A stretch of 34,116 nt of DNA. Origin: a virus. The notes under the pieces were generated by a model. That model was not told where the DNA came from. It searched no databases and saw only the letters and a program-made list of their open reading frames with translations. The stretch spans positions 1 through 34,116 of IMG/VR virus record IMGVR_UViG_3300009684_002147; one strand, given 5' to 3'. Of this stretch, positions 24,304 through 31,810 are shown piece by piece. Made by a program: the position numbers and the translations under genes. Position 1 is the first letter of the stretch. The number at the start of each line of letters is the position of its first letter.

Positions 24304-24537
24304 TTATACAAATTTAAATTTATTTAATATTATTTTTAATTTAGTACACATATTTTCGTAACACATAATTTTTGCATCTTTATTGTCTAGTTGATTAACG
24401 TGTTCATTTTCTACTTCAACAATATTTTTAATTTCATATATCATTTTTTCAGATGTTTTATCATCTATTATAGTACATAAAATATTAGATAATTCCCTTA
24501 ATTTAATAATGTTTTCATTTGGATGTTTAGAAACCAT
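24304..24537 (-). CDS. Small helical hypothetical protein
   Basis: The 77-residue product is helical and acidic with three Cys (ILCTIID, IMCYENMCTKL). No family is recognised. It lies between the 258-residue gene (nine bases) and the membrane-anchored gene (no gap), so it is part of the portal-to-23476 unit. Packing and length make it a probable real gene. Confidence 0.55.
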   Translation of the reverse strand: MVSKHPNENIIKLRELSNILCTIIDDKTSEKMIYEIKNIVEVENEHVNQLDNKDAKIMCYENMCTKLKIILNKFKFV

Positions 24538-24546
24538 AGAATTTTT

Positions 24547-25323
24547 TTAATTTTTTAAGTTATTTCGTAGCCCAATTAATTTAGAAATTCTTATTATTAA
24601 TTCTTCTTCATTAACTTCATCTTTTTCATCTAATTTTGTCTTAACCCTTAATAATTTTTCTTTTGATTCACCATCAGCATTGTCAAGTAATTTTTCAACA
24701 AGCGTTACACATTCTTTGACAATTTCATCATAAAGTTTTTGTTTACCTTTAATGTCAGACTCAATTAATGTTTTTAAGATTTTCTTATCGAATTCGTCTA
24801 AAGTATTATACTTTTCATTGTATTTTTCAACCATTATATTGGTTAATATACTAATAGGTACTTCTAATGCGCTATTAACTTCTTTAGCTTTATTCGTGGA
24901 AATAAATTTATTAATGTTTTTTATTTCTTCGGTAATCTTTTCAATATTTTTAGGTGTTCTTTTAATAAAAATCAAGTTGGCCAATGATTCATGTAATGTG
25001 GAATACTCGTAAGATTCAACTACCTTGTCTTCAAATTTATTTACAAGGTTTACAAGTTTTTGATTTTCTTTTAATATATCGGATTTACTATATTTTTCCA
25101 ATAACTTTATATTTTCAGAAATAAAAAGATTTGCAGACATAACATCTCCATCTATTTTATTTTCAATGTTATTATATATGAAAAATTGTGTTTTCAATAT
25201 TTCACTTTCTTTAATAGTTTTCAGATATCTTTTAAATAATTTTTTAGTTGTATTGTCTTTTCTTATAATATTTTCTACGAATAAATTATTGAAAACGTTT
25301 TTTATTTTACCAAAATTTTGCAT
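24547..25323 (-). CDS. Helical protein next to the portal, unknown (possible prohead core)
   Basis: The 258-residue protein is nearly all helix and Lys/Glu-rich. It opens with MQNFGKIKNVFNNLFVENII and has KLFKRYLKTIKESEILKTQFFIYNNIENKI and a C-terminal LIIRISKLIGLRNNLKN. It follows the portal gene after a 42-base gap and has its own motif (25332-25346) eight bases before the ATG. Helical, charged proteins beside the portal in T4-like phages are often core or initiator parts. No similarity to a named family is claimed. Confidence 0.65.
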   Translation of the reverse strand: MQNFGKIKNVFNNLFVENIIRKDNTTKKLFKRYLKTIKESEILKTQFFIYNNIENKIDGDVMSANLFISENIKLLEKYSKSDILKENQKLVNLVNKFEDKVVESYEYSTLHESLANLIFIKRTPKNIEKITEEIKNINKFISTNKAKEVNSALEVPISILTNIMVEKYNEKYNTLDEFDKKILKTLIESDIKGKQKLYDEIVKECVTLVEKLLDNADGESKEKLLRVKTKLDEKDEVNEEELIIRISKLIGLRNNLKN

Positions 25324-25331
25324 TTTAATAG

Positions 25332-25346
25332 TTTAATAATAAATAT
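25332..25346 (-). promoter_or_regulatory. Putative late promoter motif (ATATTTATTATTAAA)
   Basis: On the minus strand this sits in the 42-base gap between portal and the 258-residue gene and ends eight bases before that gene's ATG. Confidence 0.5.
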
Positions 25347-25365
25347 CAATTATTGTCTCAAAAAA

Positions 25366-28300
25366 TTAATCTTTAAGCATATCGTCAATATTTTTAATCA
25401 TATTACCAATGCCTTCATTAATTTTTACATTTTTATCATATATTTTAATTTTTTCTACTGATTTTTTAGGTTCATTTCCCACCATTGAAATTAATCTGTC
25501 AATAAAAATATTTTGATATTTTTTATTTCGTTCATTTAATTTTTTTGATAATACTTCTTTCTGTTCCATTAATAAGTTTTCAGTTTTTTTGAAATTTTCA
25601 GAAGTCGCACTAGCTTCAGCCCCAGCCTTTGGCGTTTCACCCTCAGCCCCAGCTTCTGGCGTTTCACCTTCGGTTCCAGCTTCTGGCGTTTCACCCTCAG
25701 TTCCTTCGTCACCACCAAAATCCAAATCACCCTCAGCTGTTCCACCACCACCAAAACCACCACCTAAGCTACCAATACTTCCACCGCCTCCGCCAGCACT
25801 AGCGCCACCATCTTCACCGTCAGCAGGAGCAGCACCACCGCCTTTAAGCGCTAAATCCATATCGCCATAAATCCTATCAACAACATCAAATACACCAGTG
25901 TGTTTAATAACATTTGATGAGTTTTGCAATTCAGCGGAAGCTGCTTTTTCAATTCTTTGCTCAAGAAAATCTTGTTTAATTTCATTGTCAGACCATCCAA
26001 ATATTTCCCTTCTAGCTCTTGTCATAGACATTGGTGCGAATCCATTACCAGCATCAGTTACAGAATCTTTATATAATGTCATCTTTAATTGCATATGCTC
26101 AACTTTAAGCATTTCAGCTTGTGTTGATGGGTTATTAAGTGTAAGTGTAAAATTGTCTAAATCATCTTCAAATCCTAATAGATACAAATGAATAATAACA
26201 ATTTTATTAAGTTCTTGCAACATAGATTGTTGAATACGATTAATTGTTCTTGAAAACCTAATATCTTGTAATGCTAAATTTTTTCCTTCGCCAGTCGCTT
26301 CCTCAAATCCTAAAAAAGGTTTAGGTACTCTTAACGCAGTAAATAATTTTTTTTGAAGATATTCAATATCAGAAATTTGGTCTAAATTTGCTGCGCCTGG
26401 TAATGTATCAATTGGATTTGGTGCATCTTCACTTCTGACTGGAATAAAATAATCTTGGTCATTTGAAAGTTGATTATATTTTAAATCTAATTGACCAGTT
26501 TGTGGGTCAACAATTGGTGAACGTTTAAATCTATTCGCAATTTCATTTACATATGCTTCGACATCTTTATCGTCAATGTTACCAACATAAATTTTATATA
26601 TTCTTCTTTCTGGAGCACGTGTTACACGATAAACTAACATTGCGTCTTCAGATAATAATAATTGTTTCCAAATTCTTCTTGCTTTTTCTAACATACTATT
26701 ATGTACCACAATACCATTAGCATAAAAATTGTGGTTTTCATTTTCAACATATATATCATAAGTCTCATAATCACCAATTTCCTCAATAGATATAATTGGC
26801 TCCAATATGAAATTATTTGTTTGTCTATTATTAATATCATGTTTTTTAGATTGTGTATTTTCAGAATCATAGAAATAAAAATAAAAACTTTCCTTTTGTG
26901 ATTTAAAATTTCTAAGACCAATTTTACCATCCTTTCTAATTCTAGAACAAATTTTACCACTTTTACGACCTAATGATTGTACTAAAATTTTAATATCTTT
27001 AATTAAAGACTCATTAGCCAATTCAATACAATACCTCAAACAATTCCATTCATCAATAAACATTGACCCATCGGCATCTATTAATCCCATTAAAAATTCT
27101 TCCTTTATTTCTTTTGAAGAAGAAAATACCCAACTAGGTATTCTCTTGGTATAAGCTGTTCCTTCAAAATCTAAATTTTTTAATATTGTTGCTAACATTT
27201 TAGAATTACAAATAGCTTGTGAAAATTCTAAATTAGAATCACTACTATTAGTAAATTTAATTTCTTTACCACTAATTTTAGTCAAATAATTAACGTATCG
27301 TTCATTTATTGTTTTATGTTCTGATAAAGCAATTGAAACAGCATTTTCGTTTTTAATAATCCATCCGTCACCAATTAAATAACCAATTAATCTAGCTAAT
27401 TCATTATCAACTTTATCTGGTATTAAATCAATTGACGCCCAATAATCGTTTTTATTTTCTTCTGGTTTAATCTTATCAATTATCGTTTCAATATCTTCAT
27501 TCTTTTCTTTGTTAATTACTAATAAATCGCCAATTTTAAAATCTAACGTGTTTTTATAATCAAATTTATTGGTTTCTTTATTATAATACATTACTTTATG
27601 TTCTTCAGATACATCAATATAATTATGTTTAGTTGATAACTTATAACACGTTTTAGTTCCAGAAGCAATTGTATCTAATACTTTAGAAGTTATTCTATTT
27701 TGTGTATTTGTATCAAAAGAATATACTTCATCACCAATAGCTATATCTTTTATTTCTTTGTACCCACTTTTTGTTTCTATGTAACTATCTGATTTTAAAC
27801 AAGTACCATATGGTAATCTTCTATCATCACCCAACAATCTAAAATGCGCCATTTGCCAAGAATTGAATTCCACATCACGGCCTCTCCAATAAAATTTAAC
27901 CTTATCAGCCTTGGTATCAGAATCAATTCTTTGTGTTAATATATCAAAAAGCCCACCATCCCTTCTTTCCATTTCATAATTAGGCATTTGTTTAGCACCA
28001 ACCACACCATTAGTTTCATCAATATTAAGATAAACAAAATTATCCCCATATTTAGCCACGTTTCTAGTCCACATTGGTAAAGAAGTGTGAATATCTAAAC
28101 GATTAAATAAAAGGTCCTCAATTATACCCTTTACTCGTTTACTATCGGAATATACATTTACCATTCTACCATTACTATTAAGTGTAGTAGACTCTTCCAT
28201 CATAATATCTAACGCTGCGGCAATTTCTGGATAAAATTCCATAGTTTCAAAATCAGAATAAGAGCCAATACGAGTAGTTTCATAATTAATAGCTTGTTGA

Positions 28301-28521
28301 AATAAACCATTCTCAACCTTCTTCCAAGTTTGACCTAAATATTTATTTTGTTGCGCTTGTAACTTTGCTAATTCATACTCTTGTTTGTCTTGTGTTTTTA
28401 ACAAAACATCTTTTCCCATCGTATATCGATTGGTTTGTGGTTGACTTTTTTTTGTTTTAAACCCATCTGGACCAAGTACTTGTCCTAATTTTTGAAATAT
28501 TGTTAAATTTTGCTTTGCCAT
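25366..28521 (-). CDS. gp20: Portal protein (T4 gp20-like) interrupted by an intein
   Basis: The exteins match gp20: IGSYSDFETMEFYPEIAAALDIMMEE near 85-110, the YWRGRDVEFNSWQMAHFRLLGDDRRLPYGT stretch before the intein, and after it SMLEKARRIWKQLLLSEDAMLVYRVTRAPERRIYKIYVGN. RVPKPFLGFEEATGEGKNLA comes later. An in-frame intein covers residues 241-608. Splicing would restore PYGTSMLEKARR and give a 683-residue portal. The C-terminal region (about 893-970) is unusually Gly-rich and acidic, with three 9-residue repeats. A helical tail follows. The portal forms the 12-subunit ring through which DNA is pumped. It starts 43 bases after the terminase stop, with no promoter motif of its own. Confidence 0.95.
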   Translation of the reverse strand: MAKQNLTIFQKLGQVLGPDGFKTKKSQPQTNRYTMGKDVLLKTQDKQEYELAKLQAQQNKYLGQTWKKVENGLFQQAINYETTRIGSYSDFETMEFYPEIAAALDIMMEESTTLNSNGRMVNVYSDSKRVKGIIEDLLFNRLDIHTSLPMWTRNVAKYGDNFVYLNIDETNGVVGAKQMPNYEMERRDGGLFDILTQRIDSDTKADKVKFYWRGRDVEFNSWQMAHFRLLGDDRRLPYGTCLKSDSYIETKSGYKEIKDIAIGDEVYSFDTNTQNRITSKVLDTIASGTKTCYKLSTKHNYIDVSEEHKVMYYNKETNKFDYKNTLDFKIGDLLVINKEKNEDIETIIDKIKPEENKNDYWASIDLIPDKVDNELARLIGYLIGDGWIIKNENAVSIALSEHKTINERYVNYLTKISGKEIKFTNSSDSNLEFSQAICNSKMLATILKNLDFEGTAYTKRIPSWVFSSSKEIKEEFLMGLIDADGSMFIDEWNCLRYCIELANESLIKDIKILVQSLGRKSGKICSRIRKDGKIGLRNFKSQKESFYFYFYDSENTQSKKHDINNRQTNNFILEPIISIEEIGDYETYDIYVENENHNFYANGIVVHNSMLEKARRIWKQLLLSEDAMLVYRVTRAPERRIYKIYVGNIDDKDVEAYVNEIANRFKRSPIVDPQTGQLDLKYNQLSNDQDYFIPVRSEDAPNPIDTLPGAANLDQISDIEYLQKKLFTALRVPKPFLGFEEATGEGKNLALQDIRFSRTINRIQQSMLQELNKIVIIHLYLLGFEDDLDNFTLTLNNPSTQAEMLKVEHMQLKMTLYKDSVTDAGNGFAPMSMTRARREIFGWSDNEIKQDFLEQRIEKAASAELQNSSNVIKHTGVFDVVDRIYGDMDLALKGGGAAPADGEDGGASAGGGGGSIGSLGGGFGGGGTAEGDLDFGGDEGTEGETPEAGTEGETPEAGAEGETPKAGAEASATSENFKKTENLLMEQKEVLSKKLNERNKKYQNIFIDRLISMVGNEPKKSVEKIKIYDKNVKINEGIGNMIKNIDDMLKD
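25621..25701 (-). repeat. Three 27-base tandem repeats in the portal gene
   Basis: Three 27-base units encode TEGETPEAG, TEGETPEAG and AEGETPKAG in the C-terminal acidic tail of the portal (residues 941-967). The copies are nearly identical, so they are recent or kept alike by slippage. Confidence 0.85.
26698..27801 (-). other. Intein with LAGLIDADG endonuclease domain in the portal gene
   Basis: Residues 241-608 of the portal reading frame (368 residues) form a full intein. Cys1 opens block A (CLKSDSYIETKSGYKEIKDI, then GDEVYSFD). Block B has Ser-x-x-His (SEEH, His308). The two LAGLIDADG helices are LIGYLIGDGW (Asp385) and FLMGLIDADGS (Asp484). Block F/G is YDIYVENENHNFYANGIVVHN, ending in the standard His-Asn before Ser+1. 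Both metal-binding acids are present, so homing activity is likely. The junctions fall exactly in a conserved portal motif. Confidence 0.95.
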
Positions 28522-28564
28522 ATTCTTTTTTTATATTATAACATTTTTATTTGTAAAATAAAGT

Positions 28565-31500
28565 TTATTTTGTTCCGCTAAATAACCACATATATTGTCC
28601 TGTTGGGTCTTGCATATTTTTAGACACAATAGGGCTAAAATTAGGTTTGGCCATAGCAACTTTATTTTTATTATTTTTTGATACAAAATCATTTCCATGC
28701 GAAATTTTTTCATTTGAAGCCGTGTTAGCTATCCAACTACCTAGCATAGCAATTGTTTGTTTTTCAAGTCGTTCAAGATTTTTAAATGAATGTTCAATTG
28801 TCCATAAACACATTGCCATTGCCATTATTAAATCATCGTGATAACCATCCATATGGTCAGCTCTACCATTTTTAAAAACAAATGTATTCATTTCAGACGT
28901 AGTTCTAATTGACCTAATTTTAACTTCATTTGTCCTTATCTTGTATTCAAAATTTGCAATCATTGGTGTACGAACAGAACCAGTCATAAAACCTGGAGTT
29001 TTTTCACTTTGTTTATGAAATTTCATTTCTTTTTGTTTTGAAACCAATACCTTACCATTAGGTGTATCATAGTGTAATCGTTTATACCCTAATTCCAAAA
29101 GTTTTAAAACAGTCGAAACCCCCATACCACCTGTAATATCAACAACCGTATATGCTTTATATAATTCGCCATACTCATAAACTATATGTGCTAATAAGTC
29201 TGGTTGTATCTTACCCTTATATTCCATAACTTGTTCCATAGTTGTAACATCTAACATTGTAATTGTTGATGAATCTTCCCCATCTCCCCTCGAAACGTCC
29301 ACACCTGCGATATATTGATGCCCTTCTTCAGGCTGTTTCCAAATCCAAATTTCATTTTCAGCACCAGCAAAATATTTAGGGTCTTGTACGTTTTCTTTTT
29401 CTTGTTGTTGAATGTATTTTTCGTCAATAACATTACCACCAGAACCAATAAATGATACGTCTAACTCTTGTGCAATCATTTTAACATCATTGTTCATACC
29501 ACGACACATTTCTTCATACCATGATGAAGTTGGTTTCCAACCATCCCTAATCATTTTTTGATATGAATCAAACGTAAATTCATATTCGGGTATTATTTCG
29601 TCATCTTTTAACCATTTAAGGTCTTTGTTATACCTTAAATCTTCGTACCATTTCATTTCAATAACATTAAAGTTATTTTTTTTGATTTTAGCTTTAGCTT
29701 GTTGATATGTTTTATAATATAAGGCATCCATACCATTTGGTGTTGAAATCAATGTAGCCTTACCACCTGTATTATGACTAATTATACCATTTGATATAAA
29801 CGAATTAGTTTCTGGTACATGTAAATCATACGTATAATCTGCGCCTTTAGTTATTTCAATTATTTCATCAATATAATATTTTTCATTATATTTAATTTGT
29901 TCAGATAATTTTAGTAAATCTATATCATTAGGTATTTTAAGCATTAAACGATTTAATGATTCATAACTTAATCGCTCATATTTTGAACACCAAAAACGTT
30001 CTAAGAATCTAAATTTAGATTTACTAACCCCATTGTTTTCTAATATTTTTAATATTGTTTTTTGAGATACATTGATAAATCGACTATTTAATTTTTTACC
30101 AATTAAATACTCTGCATTTTTTTGTTTTCTATTTAATCTAAACCCAATTTCAGAATAAAATTTTAATGCATAATTAGAATAAATTTTTAAATTATAAATA
30201 GTACAAACATGGTCTTTGTTAGATATTATTGACGATGTACTAGTTTTTTGTATTTCTTTTTTTACATGTGAAACAATACCAAAATTTAAAAGTAATGTTT
30301 GTAGTGTACTAATTAATTTTTTGGATGTGCTACTATATTTAATATCTTTTTTTGTTGACATCCCGTCTCCATCAAACATACCTTGTAAAAAATTAACAAT
30401 AACTTCTTTAGGCATTTTAAGTATTGATAACGGTATTTCTTTATCTTTAGCATTATGTTTTTTAAGCCCAAATTCTTCAAACCATTGAACTAATTTAGTT
30501 GAATGAAACATATAATGTCTATCATCTACTTTATTAAATCCATTACCTAATTTAGCTATATCATTTACTAAAAAATTAGTTATTTCTTCATCGGTATTAG
30601 TTATTATTATACCTCTACTAGTAAAATTACCTTCAGCAACGAATAGACCTAATAAATAACAAAAATCTAAATTATCTAATAAATTTAGTGGTATGTTAAT
30701 ATCTTTTTGATTATGATTTGATTTATTAAATGTAAAATCAAACTTACTATTAGTACCAAAATAATTTTGGCTATGGCTTATTATTAGTTTATCACCAATT
30801 ACTAACTCATTCATTTTAACCCAAACTTCTTCTGACCCTTTTTTTATTAATAATGGATGTTTCCAACTACCTTCTAGTTCTACACCCAATTTAGTTTTTA
30901 TATTATATGTTTCACCATATTCACTTACAAATGTTTGTGTTGCTGGTGTCAAAATACCATCTTTATTACAAACCATATGCGGTATTTCTAAATCAGTAAA
31001 ACCTAGTTTATCTTTTTCACTAACTAATTCATCTAGTTCAACTAAACCATTTTCTGTTAATATTAATGATTTTTTAGTTAAACATCCTAATGCCGTTAAT
31101 GCAGCACCGAATACAATTGCACCGTTATCAATATACGCTGCTTCATCCATTACAAGATATGTTGGTGTAAATCCACGTAATGCATCCTTAGATGTTGCAA
31201 CAGCTTTTATACGAGAACCATTTGGAAGTTTAATTTCTTTTTTAGCATTAGTAATAAAAATTGTTTTACTTTCGTTTTCTGCTGTCCCATAATATTCTGG
31301 CCCCCAAAACCATCTTGGTAATTGTGATACAAAATCTTTAATTTTTGCTAAAAATTCAAATGCTAATTCTTGCTTATTTGCAATAATTAGTACAGCCTCT
31401 GGGTTTTCTTCTTCGGCTAAACCAACTTTAATAGATAAATAAGCTGCGGTAGTTGTAGAAACGCCAGCTTGTCTAGGCTTAGTAATTAAATTAAATCTAT

Positions 31501-31663
31501 GCTTTTCGTAACAATGTATAATTTCTTTTTGTCTAGGAAATAACATGAAGGGAACAAACCCCTCTTGGGTTTTATCAAATGTCTCTAAATATGTCTCAAT
31601 TGCGTATATTGGACTATTTAAACACTTGGCAAATTCTTGCATTATTTCTCGTCGTGTTAACAT
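28565..31663 (-). CDS. terL: Terminase large subunit (T4 gp17-like) interrupted by an intein
   Basis: The ATPase part has KPRQAGVSTT at 62-71 (Walker A) and YLVMDEAAYI at 169-178 (Walker B). After the intein, LISTPNG at 638-644 is the coupling motif. The nuclease part has the RNase H-fold acids: GVDVSRGDGED (Asp789), VVDITGGMG (Asp842) and YHDDLIMA (Asp943/944). The intein spans residues 194-631. Splicing would join ALG to TGGKATLISTPNG and give 594 residues, close to T4 gp17 (610). The motor cuts concatemers and pumps DNA through the portal. A motif copy lies four bases before the ATG, and the portal gene follows in the same unit. Confidence 0.97.
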   Translation of the reverse strand: MLTRREIMQEFAKCLNSPIYAIETYLETFDKTQEGFVPFMLFPRQKEIIHCYEKHRFNLITKPRQAGVSTTTAAYLSIKVGLAEEENPEAVLIIANKQELAFEFLAKIKDFVSQLPRWFWGPEYYGTAENESKTIFITNAKKEIKLPNGSRIKAVATSKDALRGFTPTYLVMDEAAYIDNGAIVFGAALTALGCLTKKSLILTENGLVELDELVSEKDKLGFTDLEIPHMVCNKDGILTPATQTFVSEYGETYNIKTKLGVELEGSWKHPLLIKKGSEEVWVKMNELVIGDKLIISHSQNYFGTNSKFDFTFNKSNHNQKDINIPLNLLDNLDFCYLLGLFVAEGNFTSRGIIITNTDEEITNFLVNDIAKLGNGFNKVDDRHYMFHSTKLVQWFEEFGLKKHNAKDKEIPLSILKMPKEVIVNFLQGMFDGDGMSTKKDIKYSSTSKKLISTLQTLLLNFGIVSHVKKEIQKTSTSSIISNKDHVCTIYNLKIYSNYALKFYSEIGFRLNRKQKNAEYLIGKKLNSRFINVSQKTILKILENNGVSKSKFRFLERFWCSKYERLSYESLNRLMLKIPNDIDLLKLSEQIKYNEKYYIDEIIEITKGADYTYDLHVPETNSFISNGIISHNTGGKATLISTPNGMDALYYKTYQQAKAKIKKNNFNVIEMKWYEDLRYNKDLKWLKDDEIIPEYEFTFDSYQKMIRDGWKPTSSWYEEMCRGMNNDVKMIAQELDVSFIGSGGNVIDEKYIQQQEKENVQDPKYFAGAENEIWIWKQPEEGHQYIAGVDVSRGDGEDSSTITMLDVTTMEQVMEYKGKIQPDLLAHIVYEYGELYKAYTVVDITGGMGVSTVLKLLELGYKRLHYDTPNGKVLVSKQKEMKFHKQSEKTPGFMTGSVRTPMIANFEYKIRTNEVKIRSIRTTSEMNTFVFKNGRADHMDGYHDDLIMAMAMCLWTIEHSFKNLERLEKQTIAMLGSWIANTASNEKISHGNDFVSKNNKNKVAMAKPNFSPIVSKNMQDPTGQYMWLFSGTK
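29771..31084 (-). other. Intein with LAGLIDADG endonuclease domain in the terminase gene
   Basis: Residues 194-631 (438 residues) form an intein. Cys1 starts block A (CLTKKSLILTENGLVELDEL). Block B is a Ser-x-x-His version (SWKH, His269). The endonuclease helices are YLLGLFVAEGN (Glu344) and FLQGMFDGDGM (Asp433). Blocks F/G are YDLHVPETNSFISNGIISHN, followed by Thr+1. An extra ~100 residues after the second helix (about 500-600) may be a DNA-binding module. The insertion point lies between Walker B and the coupling motif, so unspliced protein cannot hydrolyse ATP normally. Confidence 0.95.
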
Positions 31664-31667
31664 ATTC

Positions 31668-31682
31668 TTTTTAAATAAATAT
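31668..31682 (-). promoter_or_regulatory. Putative late promoter motif (ATATTTATTTAAAAA)
   Basis: On the minus strand this ends four bases before the terminase ATG at 31663 and follows the strong terminator at 31783-31804. The 147-base gap between the two genes holds only this pair and no supported gene. Confidence 0.5.
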
Positions 31683-31782
31683 GCTAACAGACAATTAAAA
31701 CTAATTTTTACTTATTTTTAAGGTATTTGCACCAAATATCTTTAGATTCTTCACCTAAATTATTAAATAATTTAATAAAAAA

Positions 31783-31804
31783 AAAACACTCATTTGAGTG
31801 TTTT
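31783..31804 (-). terminator. Rho-independent terminator after the 403-residue gene
   Basis: Ten-base stem AAAACACTCA / TGAGTGTTTT with a very small loop begins seven bases past the stop at 31811 and runs into ten T on the minus strand. It separates the upstream structural genes from the terminase unit. Confidence 0.85.
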
Positions 31805-31810
31805 ATTATT

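Noticed and set aside
25589-25870. Ala/Pro/Ser-rich open frame antisense to the portal tail
   Set aside because: It is a composition shadow of the Gly-rich acidic repeats on the other strand.
26698-31084. Group I or II introns as an explanation of the split portal and terminase genes
   Set aside because: The reading frame stays open across both insertions and the inserts carry intein blocks, so splicing is at protein level.
31700-31780. Protein-like frame on the minus strand between terminator and terminase (ending DIWCKYLKNK)
   Set aside because: There is no ATG, GTG or TTG start in frame and the frame runs through the terminator. It is either a remnant or chance.
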